From NCBI GenBank assembly GCA_016213775.1, contig JACQZR010000049.1, positions 44,163 to 108,162 on the forward strand: DNA of 64,000 nt, read 5' to 3'. A program made the position numbers and the translations under genes. This DNA is from Acidobacteriota bacterium. Lineage in GTDB: Bacteria > Acidobacteriota > Terriglobia > Bryobacterales > Bryobacteraceae. Positions 52,628 to 62,765 of the stretch are shown here, in pieces. The notes under the pieces were generated by a model. It saw nothing but the letters and a program-made list of their open reading frames with translations, had not been told where the DNA came from and did no database searches. The number at the start of each line of letters is the position of its first letter. The stretch's first letter is position 1.

Positions 52628-53373
52628 GCGCGCCCCGGACTCATGTAGCGCGCCTTGGCGAACTTGAGGAATGTATAAATGGCAGCCATCCAGGCAATGG
52701 CGAGGCCTTCGAGACCATCGAGAAATCCGCGCTGCAGGAAATAGGTTTTGAAGAAGGTCCAGAGCGGATCGACAACGAGGTTGCGCCAGGAAACCTTTCT
52801 GCCGCGCGAGACGAGTTCCTCAGCGGCAAGAGTGGTGTAGCTGTCCATGGTGCGGATGTGTTCCGACAGCGACTGGCAGGTGTAGTGAAGGAGATTGGAA
52901 TCGAGATGGCCGACAGTGCCGCTGGCCTGGACGCTCTCATGCACGAATTCGCCCACCCACTGGGCTTTGCCGCGGCGGTAGAGACGGACCTTGCGGTCGG
53001 GATACCAACCGGAATGGAGAATCCACTTGCCGATGTACTGCGCCATGCGGGGCATGGTGTAAGCATCGAACTTCGGGCCATGTTTCTTTAGTAGCCAGAC
53101 ATCGGCCTCGAGGGCTTCGCTCAACGCCTCGTCGGCATCGATGGAGAAGATCCATTCGTGGGTAGCCTGCCCGGCGGCGAAGTTTTTTTGTTGTGCGTAG
53201 CCGCGCCAGATGGTTTCGATGACACGGGCGCCGAGTTTTCGGGCGATCTCCACTGTGCGGTCGCTGGAGCCGCTGTCGACGACGACGATTTCATCGCAGC
53301 AACGGAGGCTTTCGATGGCACGGGCGATGTTGTGCTCCTCGTTGCTGGTGATGATCGTGGCGGAGATTTGCAT
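52624..53373 (-). CDS. Family 2 glycosyltransferase, LPS-core WaaE-like
   Basis: 249 residues. The N-terminal GT-A fold has IITSNEEHNIARAIESLRC, EIVVVDSGSSDRTVEIA and the DxD-like IFSIDADEAL. The C-terminal part (LHYTCQSLSEHIRTMDSYTT; RGFLDGLEGLAIAWMAAIYT) resembles WaaE/KdtX glucosyltransferases of lipopolysaccharide core. The true start is the ATG at 53373 (GAGGAC upstream); the longer frame continues antisense-like into the protease gene and is not used. Likely role in lipopolysaccharide or glycolipid assembly. Confidence 0.88.
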   Translation of the reverse strand: MQISATIITSNEEHNIARAIESLRCCDEIVVVDSGSSDRTVEIARKLGARVIETIWRGYAQQKNFAAGQATHEWIFSIDADEALSEALEADVWLLKKHGPKFDAYTMPRMAQYIGKWILHSGWYPDRKVRLYRRGKAQWVGEFVHESVQASGTVGHLDSNLLHYTCQSLSEHIRTMDSYTTLAAEELVSRGRKVSWRNLVVDPLWTFFKTYFLQRGFLDGLEGLAIAWMAAIYTFLKFAKARYMSPGRA

Positions 53374-53381
53374 GCGAGTCC

Positions 53382-54401
53382 TCAGGCCGCCGTCGCGATC
53401 GGCACCGGCATGAACGATAACACAAACACGATGATACTCAACCAGACCGTCCGCGTTCTTCCCTGCCCAAGCGGAATGGGATCGAAGATGGCGGGATGGC
53501 GCAGAAAGTAGAAGAACGTCCAGGTGGCGGGGACGCCGGCTACACCGCTGCGGCGGCGGATGGGAACGGCGAAGAGGGCAGCCCAGATCCACCACGGCCA
53601 GTAGAGAAGACCGAGCGGCAGGAGACAGATCCAGAAGATTCGTGAGATAGGACGGAAGCGATCCCCCACAACGGTATAGAGGATGTGGCCGCCATCGAGC
53701 TGGCCGAGGGGAAGCAGGTTCAGCGCAGTGGCGAACAGGCCCACCCACGCGGCGCGCGCGATCGGGTGGAGGTAAATGTCGTGCGGCGACACGCCGGGAA
53801 ATGCGGCGGCTTCCAGGAGCCGGATGAGCAACGGGCTGCCAAAGACAAGGTCGCCTTGATCGGCGATCCCCGGAATCACTTTGGAGAAGGCCATACCTAT
53901 GCCGAGAACGGGAATGATGAACAGGAATCCCGCGAGGGGGCCCGCGACTCCGACATCGAAAAGCTCGCGCCGCGAGTAGATTGGCGAACGGATGCGGATG
54001 AACGCTCCCAGGGTTCCGATGAACGTCGGCGCCGGGAGGAAGAACGGCAGGGTGGCGTCCAGACCGTAGTGGAGGCAGGCGATGTAGTGACCAAGTTCGT
54101 GGGCGAGAAGAATCAGCAGAAGCGGCGCGGAGAAGGCAATTCCGGCGACAATACGGGAAGGATCGCGCGCGATTTCGACACAAGCGGCGAGGTCGGCCTC
54201 GAGGTCGAACGATGGCCGGTTCTGCTGGAAATTCTCGACGATGCGGGCCCCGACGAAAGTGGTGCTCGCGATGGTGAGAAGGAAGAGCACGATGTGCAGC
54301 CAGAGCCGTGCCCGCACCGGAAGGAACCACTGACGGCGGCGGCCGAGCCCGTCAAGCCCCGCGGATGGATACGGAAAGGGCGGATAATCTCCGGAAGCCA
54401 C
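53382..54401 (-). CDS. Site-2-type membrane metalloprotease (M50)
   Basis: 339 residues with several membrane segments; HELGH (101-105) and NLLPLGQLDGGH (about 236-247) are the two zinc-site motifs of S2P proteases that cleave within the membrane. Such enzymes process anti-sigma factors or remodel membranes; the substrate is unknown. It sits between HU (4-base gap) and the GT2 gene (8-base gap). Confidence 0.88.
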   Translation of the reverse strand: MASGDYPPFPYPSAGLDGLGRRRQWFLPVRARLWLHIVLFLLTIASTTFVGARIVENFQQNRPSFDLEADLAACVEIARDPSRIVAGIAFSAPLLLILLAHELGHYIACLHYGLDATLPFFLPAPTFIGTLGAFIRIRSPIYSRRELFDVGVAGPLAGFLFIIPVLGIGMAFSKVIPGIADQGDLVFGSPLLIRLLEAAAFPGVSPHDIYLHPIARAAWVGLFATALNLLPLGQLDGGHILYTVVGDRFRPISRIFWICLLPLGLLYWPWWIWAALFAVPIRRRSGVAGVPATWTFFYFLRHPAIFDPIPLGQGRTRTVWLSIIVFVLSFMPVPIATAA

Positions 54402-54405
54402 TGCC

Positions 54406-54675
54406 CTACTGCAGCGTCTGCAGCTCTTTGCCGGGTTTGAAACGGACGGCTTTGCCCGGCGGGATGGCGACTTCTGCGCCGGTGCGCGGGTTGCGGCCGA
54501 TGCCCGTCTTCCGAGGGCGAACGTTGAAGATGCCGAAGCCGCGCAGCTCGATGCGTTCTCCTGACCCGAGGGCCCGCTTCATGCACTCGAAGACCGTCTC
54601 CACGGCCATTTCGGCCTTGGTTTTGGTGATCCCAGTGCGGTTCACGACTTCATTGATGATATCGAGCTTAATCAC
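54406..54675 (-). CDS. HU/IHF-family nucleoid protein
   Basis: 89 residues from a GTG at 54675 preceded by GGAGGGACT. It has the HU signature (RGFGIFNVRPRKTGIGRNPR, TGAEVAIPPGKAVRFKPG). HU/IHF binds and bends DNA in the nucleoid. It looks closer to HU/IHF-alpha-type than to a specialised relative. It is the first gene of the unit that continues with the S2P protease, two glycosyltransferases and PilD. The frame is open to 54744 but with unlikely sequence. Confidence 0.92.
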   Translation of the reverse strand: MIKLDIINEVVNRTGITKTKAEMAVETVFECMKRALGSGERIELRGFGIFNVRPRKTGIGRNPRTGAEVAIPPGKAVRFKPGKELQTLQ

Positions 54676-54765
54676 AGTCCCTCCGGCGCCGCACTTGAGG
54701 ATAGCGGAAAGGCTCCGCACTGCGGCTCGTTCAGCAAACCTCATGATAGGATTGAAGTTATAGCC

Positions 54766-55281
54766 TTGTCAAGCACGCAATCGAGAACTTCATCAACAAC
54801 CGACGTTTCGCGAGTGGACCCTGGCGAGTTCCGGCGCGCCTGCGCGCAGTTCGCTACCGGCGTGGCGATTGCAGCGGCATGCGACCCCGCGGGCGTTCCA
54901 CACGGGCTCACCATCAACTCGTTCACCTCGGTTTCGTTGACCCCGCCACTGGTCTTACTCTGTATCGACAACCGTGCGGCGGTGTTGAATGTGTTTCGCG
55001 AGGCGAGTCATTTCTCGATCAACATTTTGCATGCCACGCAGGAGCACCTCTCCACTCGTTTTGCGACACGTCCGGACGACCGCTTTGCGGGCGTGGATTG
55101 GGTAGCGGGTCCGCATGGAACGCCGCTGTTGCAGGGCGTGGTGGCGGTGCTGGAGTGTGCGCGGACGCAATTGATCGTGGCGGGGGATCACACGATTGTG
55201 ATTGGCGAAGCCGTTCATGCGGCGGTGGAGGGTGGCGAGCCCCTGGTCTATTTCGGGAGCGGCTACGCGCGGTTGGGGTAG
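54766..55281 (+). CDS. Flavin reductase-like FMN-binding protein
   Basis: 171 residues with the split-barrel FMN domain of HpaC/RutF-type flavin reductases (FATGVAIAAACDPAGVPHGL, INSFTSVSLTPPLVLLCID, HFSINILHATQEHLSTRFAT). These reduce FMN for partner monooxygenases; none is adjacent, so the partner is unknown. The start is TTG at 54766; a GTG at 54814 is an alternative. It is divergent from HU and convergent with the histidine kinase gene, whose stop is only a few bases after its own. Confidence 0.85.
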   Translation: MSSTQSRTSSTTDVSRVDPGEFRRACAQFATGVAIAAACDPAGVPHGLTINSFTSVSLTPPLVLLCIDNRAAVLNVFREASHFSINILHATQEHLSTRFATRPDDRFAGVDWVAGPHGTPLLQGVVAVLECARTQLIVAGDHTIVIGEAVHAAVEGGEPLVYFGSGYARLG

Positions 55282-55289
55282 CAGCGACA

Positions 55290-56798
55290 TCACCCTTTGC
55301 TCGCGGCGAGGGAAATCGTCACCTCAAGGCCGGATGGCTCCCGATTGCGGCATGCAACCGTTCCATGACATGCCTCGATACAGCTCTTTACGATGGCCAG
55401 TCCGAGGCCGGCCCCGCCAGTGTCAGGACTCCGTGCCAGTTCCGGCCGGTAAAAAGGCGCAAATACATCCTCGATCGCTTCTTCAGGCAAGCCTGGCCCG
55501 CAATCCGTCACGGTAAGCAGCACTCGATTGGCTTCGCGCCGCGCTGCTATCAGTATCGGCCCGCTCGCCCCGGCGTACCGCAGCGCGTTGCGAAGCAGGT
55601 TGGAAATTGCGCGCAGCAGATACGGCTCGTAGGCGACCACCGTTATCTCCGGTGGAATAGATACCTGGATCGCTCCGGTTCCCGGCAACTGATGGGAAAC
55701 GGCGTTGCGGACGACTGGATCCAGTCCGACGGATACTAGAGGCGTATCGGAAGGCTGCATACCCGCCTTGGCAAACATCAGGAGTTCGTTTACCAGGCTG
55801 GACATCTCCTGGATTTCGTCCCGCAGCACGGCCAGATGCGGTTCCTCCACCTCACTGGCTTTTTGTTCGAGAATTCCAAACGCGAATTGGATCCGCGCGA
55901 TCGGCGCACACAACTCGTGTGCGATGTCGCCCAGAAATCGTTTCTGATGCTTCACGAACCCTTCCAACCGCAGCGCCATCCGGTTGATCTGCTCGCCCAG
56001 ATGGCCGAGTTCGTCCTGCCGTTGCAGGCTCACCTTGGTACCAAACCGGCCCTGAGCGATTTCTTCAGTCGCGCCGGCCATCTCGTGAATGGAACGTGTC
56101 ACTCCGTGCACAAACGGCAGCCAGCACAACAGCGCCACAGCGGCCAGCGCCAGGCCCAACCACATCAGCGAACGCCACTCGAAGAATAACGTTCGATTCA
56201 GAATGGAGTGCGTCCGCAACAACAGCACGGCCGGCCGGCCCTTTTCCCCATTTGGCCCATTGACGGGAATCCTCACTCCAACCCAATAGGACAACGGTGC
56301 ACGTGTCACCACAAAGAAGGATTTCTCGACGGCGGGAAATCCACCTCGAGGGACAAACCCGGAATCAGTGATTTGCGGAGGCCCATGGCGCTGGTCATCT
56401 CCGAAAGGCGGACCGCGCCTCTCGCCAGGCCTTCCATATCCCTTGGAGGATGACCCGCCCATCCTTTTGAGCAGTTTCTCCGGCAGTTGGACGTGTACAC
56501 CGGTGAGCGATACTCGTCCCTCCGGGCCGACCAGAAACAAATCGACTTCGTGCTTTTCAGCGTACTTTGCCAGCACGCCGCTCCATTGCGTGCGCGGCTC
56601 CAGATCGAGACTCCCTTGAACGTCATTTGCGATCGCGCTGATCCGGGCTCGAGAGGGCCCCAACGCGATGGACTCGATGTTGAGGCCGAACATCCATTGC
56701 GCGAAAATCGCGAGGACGAAACCAATCAGTAGCAGATTCAACATCGCCAGCCCCAGAATTCGCGGGGCAAGGGACCATCGCTTGCTCTTGTAGGCCAT
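55290..56798 (-). CDS. CpxA-like sensor histidine kinase
   Basis: 502 residues. Two membrane segments (about 13-37 and 210-232) enclose a periplasmic sensor loop with a Gly/Pro/Arg-rich stretch (around 120-150). A HAMP domain follows, then an H-box with the phosphorylated His (IAHELCAPIARIQFAFG), an N-box (RAISNLLRNALRYAG) and G-boxes (DCGPGLP, GAGLGLAIVK). The ligand is unknown. Its start overlaps the stop of the regulator gene (TGATG), so the pair is translated together. Confidence 0.93.
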   Translation of the reverse strand: MAYKSKRWSLAPRILGLAMLNLLLIGFVLAIFAQWMFGLNIESIALGPSRARISAIANDVQGSLDLEPRTQWSGVLAKYAEKHEVDLFLVGPEGRVSLTGVHVQLPEKLLKRMGGSSSKGYGRPGERRGPPFGDDQRHGPPQITDSGFVPRGGFPAVEKSFFVVTRAPLSYWVGVRIPVNGPNGEKGRPAVLLLRTHSILNRTLFFEWRSLMWLGLALAAVALLCWLPFVHGVTRSIHEMAGATEEIAQGRFGTKVSLQRQDELGHLGEQINRMALRLEGFVKHQKRFLGDIAHELCAPIARIQFAFGILEQKASEVEEPHLAVLRDEIQEMSSLVNELLMFAKAGMQPSDTPLVSVGLDPVVRNAVSHQLPGTGAIQVSIPPEITVVAYEPYLLRAISNLLRNALRYAGASGPILIAARREANRVLLTVTDCGPGLPEEAIEDVFAPFYRPELARSPDTGGAGLGLAIVKSCIEACHGTVACRNREPSGLEVTISLAASKG

Positions 56799-57523
56799 CA
56801 GGTCTCCTGTGGGCGTTTCATCGTGTAGCCGACGCCCCGAATCGTTTCGATCCAGCGCGGCGCCTTCGCGTCGTCACCCAACTTCTTGCGCAGTGATGCA
56901 ATCAGAACGTCGATGGACCGGTCAAACACTTCGAAATCCCGTTCAGCGACTTCCAGCAGCAATTGCTCGCGCGTTTTCACCCGCCCGCTGGAACGCGCCA
57001 GACTGAGCAATAGGTCGAACTCCTGCCGCGTCACGATGAGCGTCTCTCCCGCAAGCATTACCACGTGCGCGGACGGATCGATGAACAGGTCCCCAATCGC
57101 CACCGGAGCGTTGCGTTGGTCAGCTTGTTGCGACTCGGTGATGACAGACCGTCTGAGGACTGCCCTCAACCGCGCGAGAAGCTCTCGCGTGGAGAACGTT
57201 TTTGGCAGATAATCATCCGCCCCCATCTCGAGACCCACGATGCGGTCGGCCTCCTCCCCGCGTCCCGTCAGCATCAGCACCGGCACCGTCGAATGGACCC
57301 GCAAACGCCGTAGAATCTCGAAACCGTCCATACCCGGCAGCATTACGTCGAGGATGATTGCATGGAACGATTGCTTCAGCGCGACCTCCAACCCCGCCGG
57401 ACCGGTGTGCGCAAGCGCCACGGCATAGCCCATGCCCTCCAGATAATCCTTCACCAGGCGGCAGAGCCGGACGTCGTCCTCTACCAGTAAGATCCGCATT
57501 GGTGCGTATGGTTCAGCCTGCAT
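56798..57523 (-). CDS. OmpR/CpxR-like response regulator
   Basis: About 241 residues from the ATG at 57523 (GGAAGAG upstream); an ATG at 57499 is also possible. The receiver keeps the acidic pair (LLVEDD), the phosphoacceptor Asp (ILDVMLPGMDG) and the Lys (YLPKTFSTREL). The C-terminal winged helix (VTRQEFDLLLSLARSSGRVK, IDVLIASLRKKLGDD, IETIRGVGYTMKR) binds DNA. It is cotranscribed with the CpxA-like kinase and faces the sulfatase gene across a repeat-rich promoter region, so it may control both. Confidence 0.94.
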   Translation of the reverse strand: MQAEPYAPMRILLVEDDVRLCRLVKDYLEGMGYAVALAHTGPAGLEVALKQSFHAIILDVMLPGMDGFEILRRLRVHSTVPVLMLTGRGEEADRIVGLEMGADDYLPKTFSTRELLARLRAVLRRSVITESQQADQRNAPVAIGDLFIDPSAHVVMLAGETLIVTRQEFDLLLSLARSSGRVKTREQLLLEVAERDFEVFDRSIDVLIASLRKKLGDDAKAPRWIETIRGVGYTMKRPQET

Positions 57524-57560
57524 CGCTCTCTTCCTTAATACATCAGAATGCCGCAAACTC

Positions 57561-57617
57561 CTAGCAATCTTACACTGTTCTAACAATTCTCCCGGTTCTA
57601 TACATGCCGCCCTAACA
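57561..57617. repeat. Imperfect direct repeats in the regulator-sulfatase promoter region
   Basis: CTAGCAATCTTACACTGTT (from 57561), CTAACAATTCTCCCGGTT (from 57580), CTATACATGC (from 57598) and CTAACATTGG (from 57612) form four near-copies with spacings of 19, 18 and 14 bases. Direct repeats of this kind often bind OmpR-type regulators, which fits the response regulator gene beside it. Confidence 0.45.
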
Positions 57618-57652
57618 TTGGCCCTTCTTAATAGGACACAGGAGGAGCAAAG

Positions 57653-59143
57653 ATGAACAGACGCATGTTCTTACGAGCGACACTGGCCCCGCTACTCACA
57701 GCCGTGGCGGATAGTCAACAAGGTTCCGTTCCGGGAGACACGAAGAAACGGAATATCCTCCTCATCATCGCCGATGACGTTGGTGTAGACCAGATCCCAC
57801 GGTACGTCGATTACTACAAGTCGACGAGCCACCCCATCACCGTCTCCGAGACCGCAACCAACCCGTTCACGAGAATGGATACGGTTGAAAAGCTCGGACA
57901 AGCCGGCGTCACGTTTCTCAACGCCTGGTCGAGCCCCGTCTGCTCGCCTACTCGCGCCTGTCTCTATACCGGCAATCATTGCTTCCGGCATGGAGTCTAC
58001 CGGCCGCTACGAGCGGTTCTGCCCGAAACCATCCAGGGCGCGGACACCGCAACGATTGCCAAGGTCCTGCACAACGCGGGCTACGCCAATGCTCTGTTTG
58101 GCAAGTGGCACCTCGGAGGGGCGGATGTTTGCGCGCCTCGCTCGTCGTCGCCCCTACGGAGAGGTCCCGTCCATTTCGGCTGGGACAGGTTCCGCGGCGC
58201 CATGGGCGGCGACCTGGATCACTACACAAACTGGAACAGGACTGTGGAGGATGCCTCCGGCAGCACTTGTGCATCCGAAGCGACATATGCGACTACCGTG
58301 ACTGCGAAGGACGCATTGGATTGGATTCAACAGCAGGCCGACCCCTGGATGGCCACCGTCGCATTCAACTCCCCTCACTCCCCATGGGAGAGTCCCTCAC
58401 CCAGTGACTACGGGCTTCGCACGTCAACTTCTAAGCAGTCTTATTACCGGTCGATGCTCGAACACCTGGATATTTCCGTCAGAGACCTGCTCGCCGGCAT
58501 TTCCCCGGATGTGTTGGCCAATACGACGATCATCTTCATGGGGGACAACGGCACGCCGGCTTATGAGGGCGGCAGAGCGATCAGTGACCACTTTGACGCC
58601 GCTCACTCTAAGGACACCGTCTACGAAGGCGGCATTAAGGTCCCGCTCATTATTGCCGATGGCTACGCATACCTGAACCCGGGATCCCAGGAGCCTGGCT
58701 CGGGACGTATCGTGTCCCCCGGCCGCTTTGAGGCCGCCCTGACCCAGACATTGGACATTTTCGCTACGTGCGCGGAGATCGGGAATGCCGATGTCAGCAC
58801 CGGCCATGACTCGGTGAGCCTGGTCCCTTACCTGGGAAGCGCCACGCCCTCGCCGCAGCGGGAGTTTATTTTCGCGGAGTACCGGCCGGATAGATACGAT
58901 GGCTCCTGCTCCTGGGACGTGGCGGTGGCGGCCAATCGGAATGGGAAGACCATCAAGCTCATCCTCAGGGACTACAATCAGGCTACTAACGATTCTAACT
59001 CGTGCTCTGCTCTGAAATACGAGTTGTACGACCTCAGCAACGACCCCTGGGAAGAATACGATCTTTCCAGCACCGGGCTTGTGGAGGACAAAGACGCTCT
59101 CAAGGACCAGGTACTGCCATCCGTCTTTGCAGGAGTCCGTTGA
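57653..59143 (+). CDS. Exported Cys-type sulfatase
   Basis: 496 residues. The N-terminus MNRRMFLRATLAPLLTAVA resembles a Tat signal, so export is likely. Calcium ligands begin with D41-D42 (LLIIADDVG); the catalytic motif is CSPTR with C97, which must be converted to formylglycine. This maturation needs FGE or an anaerobic radical SAM maturase, not adjacent here. Motifs GKWHLGG and FMGDNGTPAYEGG complete the active site. The substrate is not clear; the sulfatase may act on sulfated polysaccharide or sulfated glycan of the soil. A strong AGGAGG stands before the ATG. Confidence 0.92.
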   Translation: MNRRMFLRATLAPLLTAVADSQQGSVPGDTKKRNILLIIADDVGVDQIPRYVDYYKSTSHPITVSETATNPFTRMDTVEKLGQAGVTFLNAWSSPVCSPTRACLYTGNHCFRHGVYRPLRAVLPETIQGADTATIAKVLHNAGYANALFGKWHLGGADVCAPRSSSPLRRGPVHFGWDRFRGAMGGDLDHYTNWNRTVEDASGSTCASEATYATTVTAKDALDWIQQQADPWMATVAFNSPHSPWESPSPSDYGLRTSTSKQSYYRSMLEHLDISVRDLLAGISPDVLANTTIIFMGDNGTPAYEGGRAISDHFDAAHSKDTVYEGGIKVPLIIADGYAYLNPGSQEPGSGRIVSPGRFEAALTQTLDIFATCAEIGNADVSTGHDSVSLVPYLGSATPSPQREFIFAEYRPDRYDGSCSWDVAVAANRNGKTIKLILRDYNQATNDSNSCSALKYELYDLSNDPWEEYDLSSTGLVEDKDALKDQVLPSVFAGVR

Positions 59144-59169
59144 CGCTGCATTAATGCCGCTGCGGCAAC

Positions 59170-59583
59170 TTACATCAGGTCGTAGCCGGTGAAGAAGTAC
59201 GCCAGCTCGAAAGCCGCCGTTTCCGGAGCATCCGATCCATGCGTGGCATTGCGTTCAATATTAGTGCCAAAGCGCTTCCGAATGGTCCCATCGGCGGCTT
59301 TCTCGGGGTTAGTAGCTCCCATCGTTTCCCGCCATTTCTTAATCGCATCGTCAGCTTCCAACGCCAGCAGCACCACCGGACCTTCCGTCATGAAGTCAAT
59401 CAGTCCATTAAAGAAAGGGCGTTCCTTGTGAACGGCATAGAAGCCCTCTGCCTGATGGCGGCCTAACCGCGCCATGCGCATCGCGCAAATGCGGAACCCG
59501 GCCTTCTCAATCTCCGCCAGAATCGCCCCGGCGCGGCCGTTGGCAACCGCGTCTGGCTTTATAATTGCGAATGTACGTTCCAT
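59170..59583 (-). CDS. ndk: Nucleoside diphosphate kinase
   Basis: 137 residues with the catalytic His115 in NATHGSDAP and the N-terminal [12 protein letters not shown] block. It balances NTP pools by phosphotransfer. It follows sucD by 9 bases, so it is the third gene of the sucC-sucD-ndk unit. Its tail and the tail of the sulfatase gene converge. Confidence 0.97.
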   Translation of the reverse strand: MERTFAIIKPDAVANGRAGAILAEIEKAGFRICAMRMARLGRHQAEGFYAVHKERPFFNGLIDFMTEGPVVLLALEADDAIKKWRETMGATNPEKAADGTIRKRFGTNIERNATHGSDAPETAAFELAYFFTGYDLM

Positions 59584-59592
59584 AAAAACTCG

Positions 59593-60461
59593 TTAGAGTC
59601 CTAACCTTTGTTTGATTTTTTCGCCAATTTCGGCGGGAGTTTCGCAAACTGTAATTCCCGCCTCCTCCATGGCTTTCATCTTATCGGAGGCTTTCCCCGA
59701 ACTGCCGGATATGATAGCCCCGGCGTGACCCATGCGCCGTCCCGGGGGCGCTGTCTGCCCGGCAATGAATCCGACAACCGGCTTCTTCACGTGCGCCTTT
59801 GCATATTCCGCGGCCTTCTCCTCCGCGTCGCCGCCGATCTCGCCGATCATCACGATGGCATGCGTATCGGGATCTTCGTTGAACAGCCGCAACGCATCCG
59901 TATGGGTCGTCCCGATGATCGGGTCCCCGCCAATGCCGATGCACGTGCTCTGCCCAAGCCCCAGCTTCGTCAACTGGCCCACCGCCTCGTACGTCAGCGT
60001 TCCCGAGCGCGATACCACGCCCACATGGCCCGGCAGGTGAATGTGTGCCGGCATGATGCCGATCTTACATTCGCCGGGAGTGATGATGCCCGGGCAGTTC
60101 GGCCCGATCAGCCGCGTGTTCCGGCCCTTCAAAAAGGCCCACGCCTTCACCATGTCCAACGCCGGAATGCCCTCGGTGATGCACACCACCAGCGCGATGC
60201 CCGCATCCGCCGCTTCCATGATGGCCTCCGCCGCAAACGGCGGCGGCACAAAGATAACAGTCGCGTTGGCGCCCGTCTCCTTCACTGCCTGCGACACCGT
60301 ATGGAACACCGGCCTGTCCAGATGCTCCCCTCCGCCCTTGCCCGGCGTCACACCGCCCACTACGTTGGTCCCGTAGGCGATGCTCTGCGTTGCGTGAAAG
60401 GTGCCTTCTTTGCCCGTGAATCCCTGCACGATCAGTCGCGTGTTCCTGTTCACCAGTACGC

Positions 60462-60465
<4 letters not shown>
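59593..60465 (-). CDS. sucD: Succinyl-CoA ligase, alpha subunit
   Basis: 290 residues. It contains the CoA-binding [17 protein letters not shown] block and the phosphohistidine His247 in [10 protein letters not shown]. With SucC it interconverts succinyl-CoA and succinate while making ATP or GTP in the citric acid cycle. Its start overlaps the sucC stop by 4 bases. Confidence 0.97.
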
Positions 60466-61619
<1,154 letters not shown>

Positions 61620-61686
61620 CGGATTGGGACCTGTGTTCGCCTTTGCGCCTGTGTTAGTATTTCGAGGGTCGAATACTCAATATATC

Positions 61687-62697
61687 ATGCCGTTCCTGGA
61701 CTACCTGCATCGCGTCGTCGCCGGCGAAACACTTTCCCACACAGCAGCCCGCCAAGCCATGTTGCACATTCTCGCCGGCGAGGCCACCACCGCCCAAATC
61801 GCCGGTTTTCTCGTGGCTCTTCGAATGCGTGGCGAAGCTGCCGAAGAGATACTCGGATTCGCCCTGGCGATGCGCGAACAGGCCACTCCCGTCCACCTCG
61901 AATGCAATAGCCCACTTATTGATACCTGTGGCACCGGCGGTGATGGAGGTGGTACCTTCAACGTCTCCACAATTGCCGCCTTCGTCGTCGCCGGTGCCGG
62001 AGTCAGGGTCGCCAAACACGGCAACCGCTCGCTTTCCAGCCAGTGCGGAAGCGCCGACCTGCTGGAAGAGTTGGGGGTCCCGGTACCAATGCCCGTCGAT
62101 CAGGCCGCCCGCGCCATCACCGAGGTTGGCTTCGGCTTCCTGTTTGCTCCCCTGATTCATCCCGCCATGAAGTATGCCCAGCCTGCCCGCGCTGAGTTGA
62201 AGTTGCGCACAGCCTTCAACCTCTTAGGACCGCTCACCAACCCCGCGGGCGCTCAATATCAGTTGATCGGAGCCCCCTCCGTCGCCGCAGCCACGCTGAT
62301 GGCACAGGCGCTCACCGGTCTCCCGGTCCGGCGTGCCTTCGTCGTTCACGGCTCGGATGGGATGGACGAGATCACTACCACTGGAGCCACATCGCTGTGG
62401 GAGGTGAACGCCGGCCAAGTCCACCACCGCACCATCACACCGGCGGACTTCGGCGTTCCCGTAGCGGATGCGGCCGCGCTGCGAGGCGGCGACAAGGCTG
62501 CCAACGCTGCTATCGCCCGCGCCGTCCTCAGTGGCGAGCAAGGCCCCCGCCTGGACATTGTTCTGGTAAATGCCGCAGCCGCGTTGGTGGTTGCGGGTAT
62601 AGCAAAGGATTGGCGTGAGGGGATGGGGCGCGCAAGAGCGTCGATAACCGAAGGCGCGGCCTTAGCTGTGCTTAAGGCTCTCACCCTAGATCGCTGA
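61687..62697 (+). CDS. trpD: Anthranilate phosphoribosyltransferase
   Basis: 336 residues from the ATG at 61687; the frame is open to 61624 but with unlikely sequence. The PRPP-binding DTCGTGGDGGGTFNVST and KHGNRSLSSQCGSADLLEEL blocks identify it. It transfers a phosphoribosyl group to anthranilate in tryptophan synthesis. No other trp gene is near, and the next gene encodes a hybrid kinase, so it is separate from an operon here. Confidence 0.95.
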   Translation: MPFLDYLHRVVAGETLSHTAARQAMLHILAGEATTAQIAGFLVALRMRGEAAEEILGFALAMREQATPVHLECNSPLIDTCGTGGDGGGTFNVSTIAAFVVAGAGVRVAKHGNRSLSSQCGSADLLEELGVPVPMPVDQAARAITEVGFGFLFAPLIHPAMKYAQPARAELKLRTAFNLLGPLTNPAGAQYQLIGAPSVAAATLMAQALTGLPVRRAFVVHGSDGMDEITTTGATSLWEVNAGQVHHRTITPADFGVPVADAAALRGGDKAANAAIARAVLSGEQGPRLDIVLVNAAAALVVAGIAKDWREGMGRARASITEGAALAVLKALTLDR

Positions 62698-62765
62698 CCG
62701 CCCAACCATCCCGCCGGCTCGATTCAGCGATTCTTTCAGTTTCCGGCTAAACTTCGTCTGCCGCA

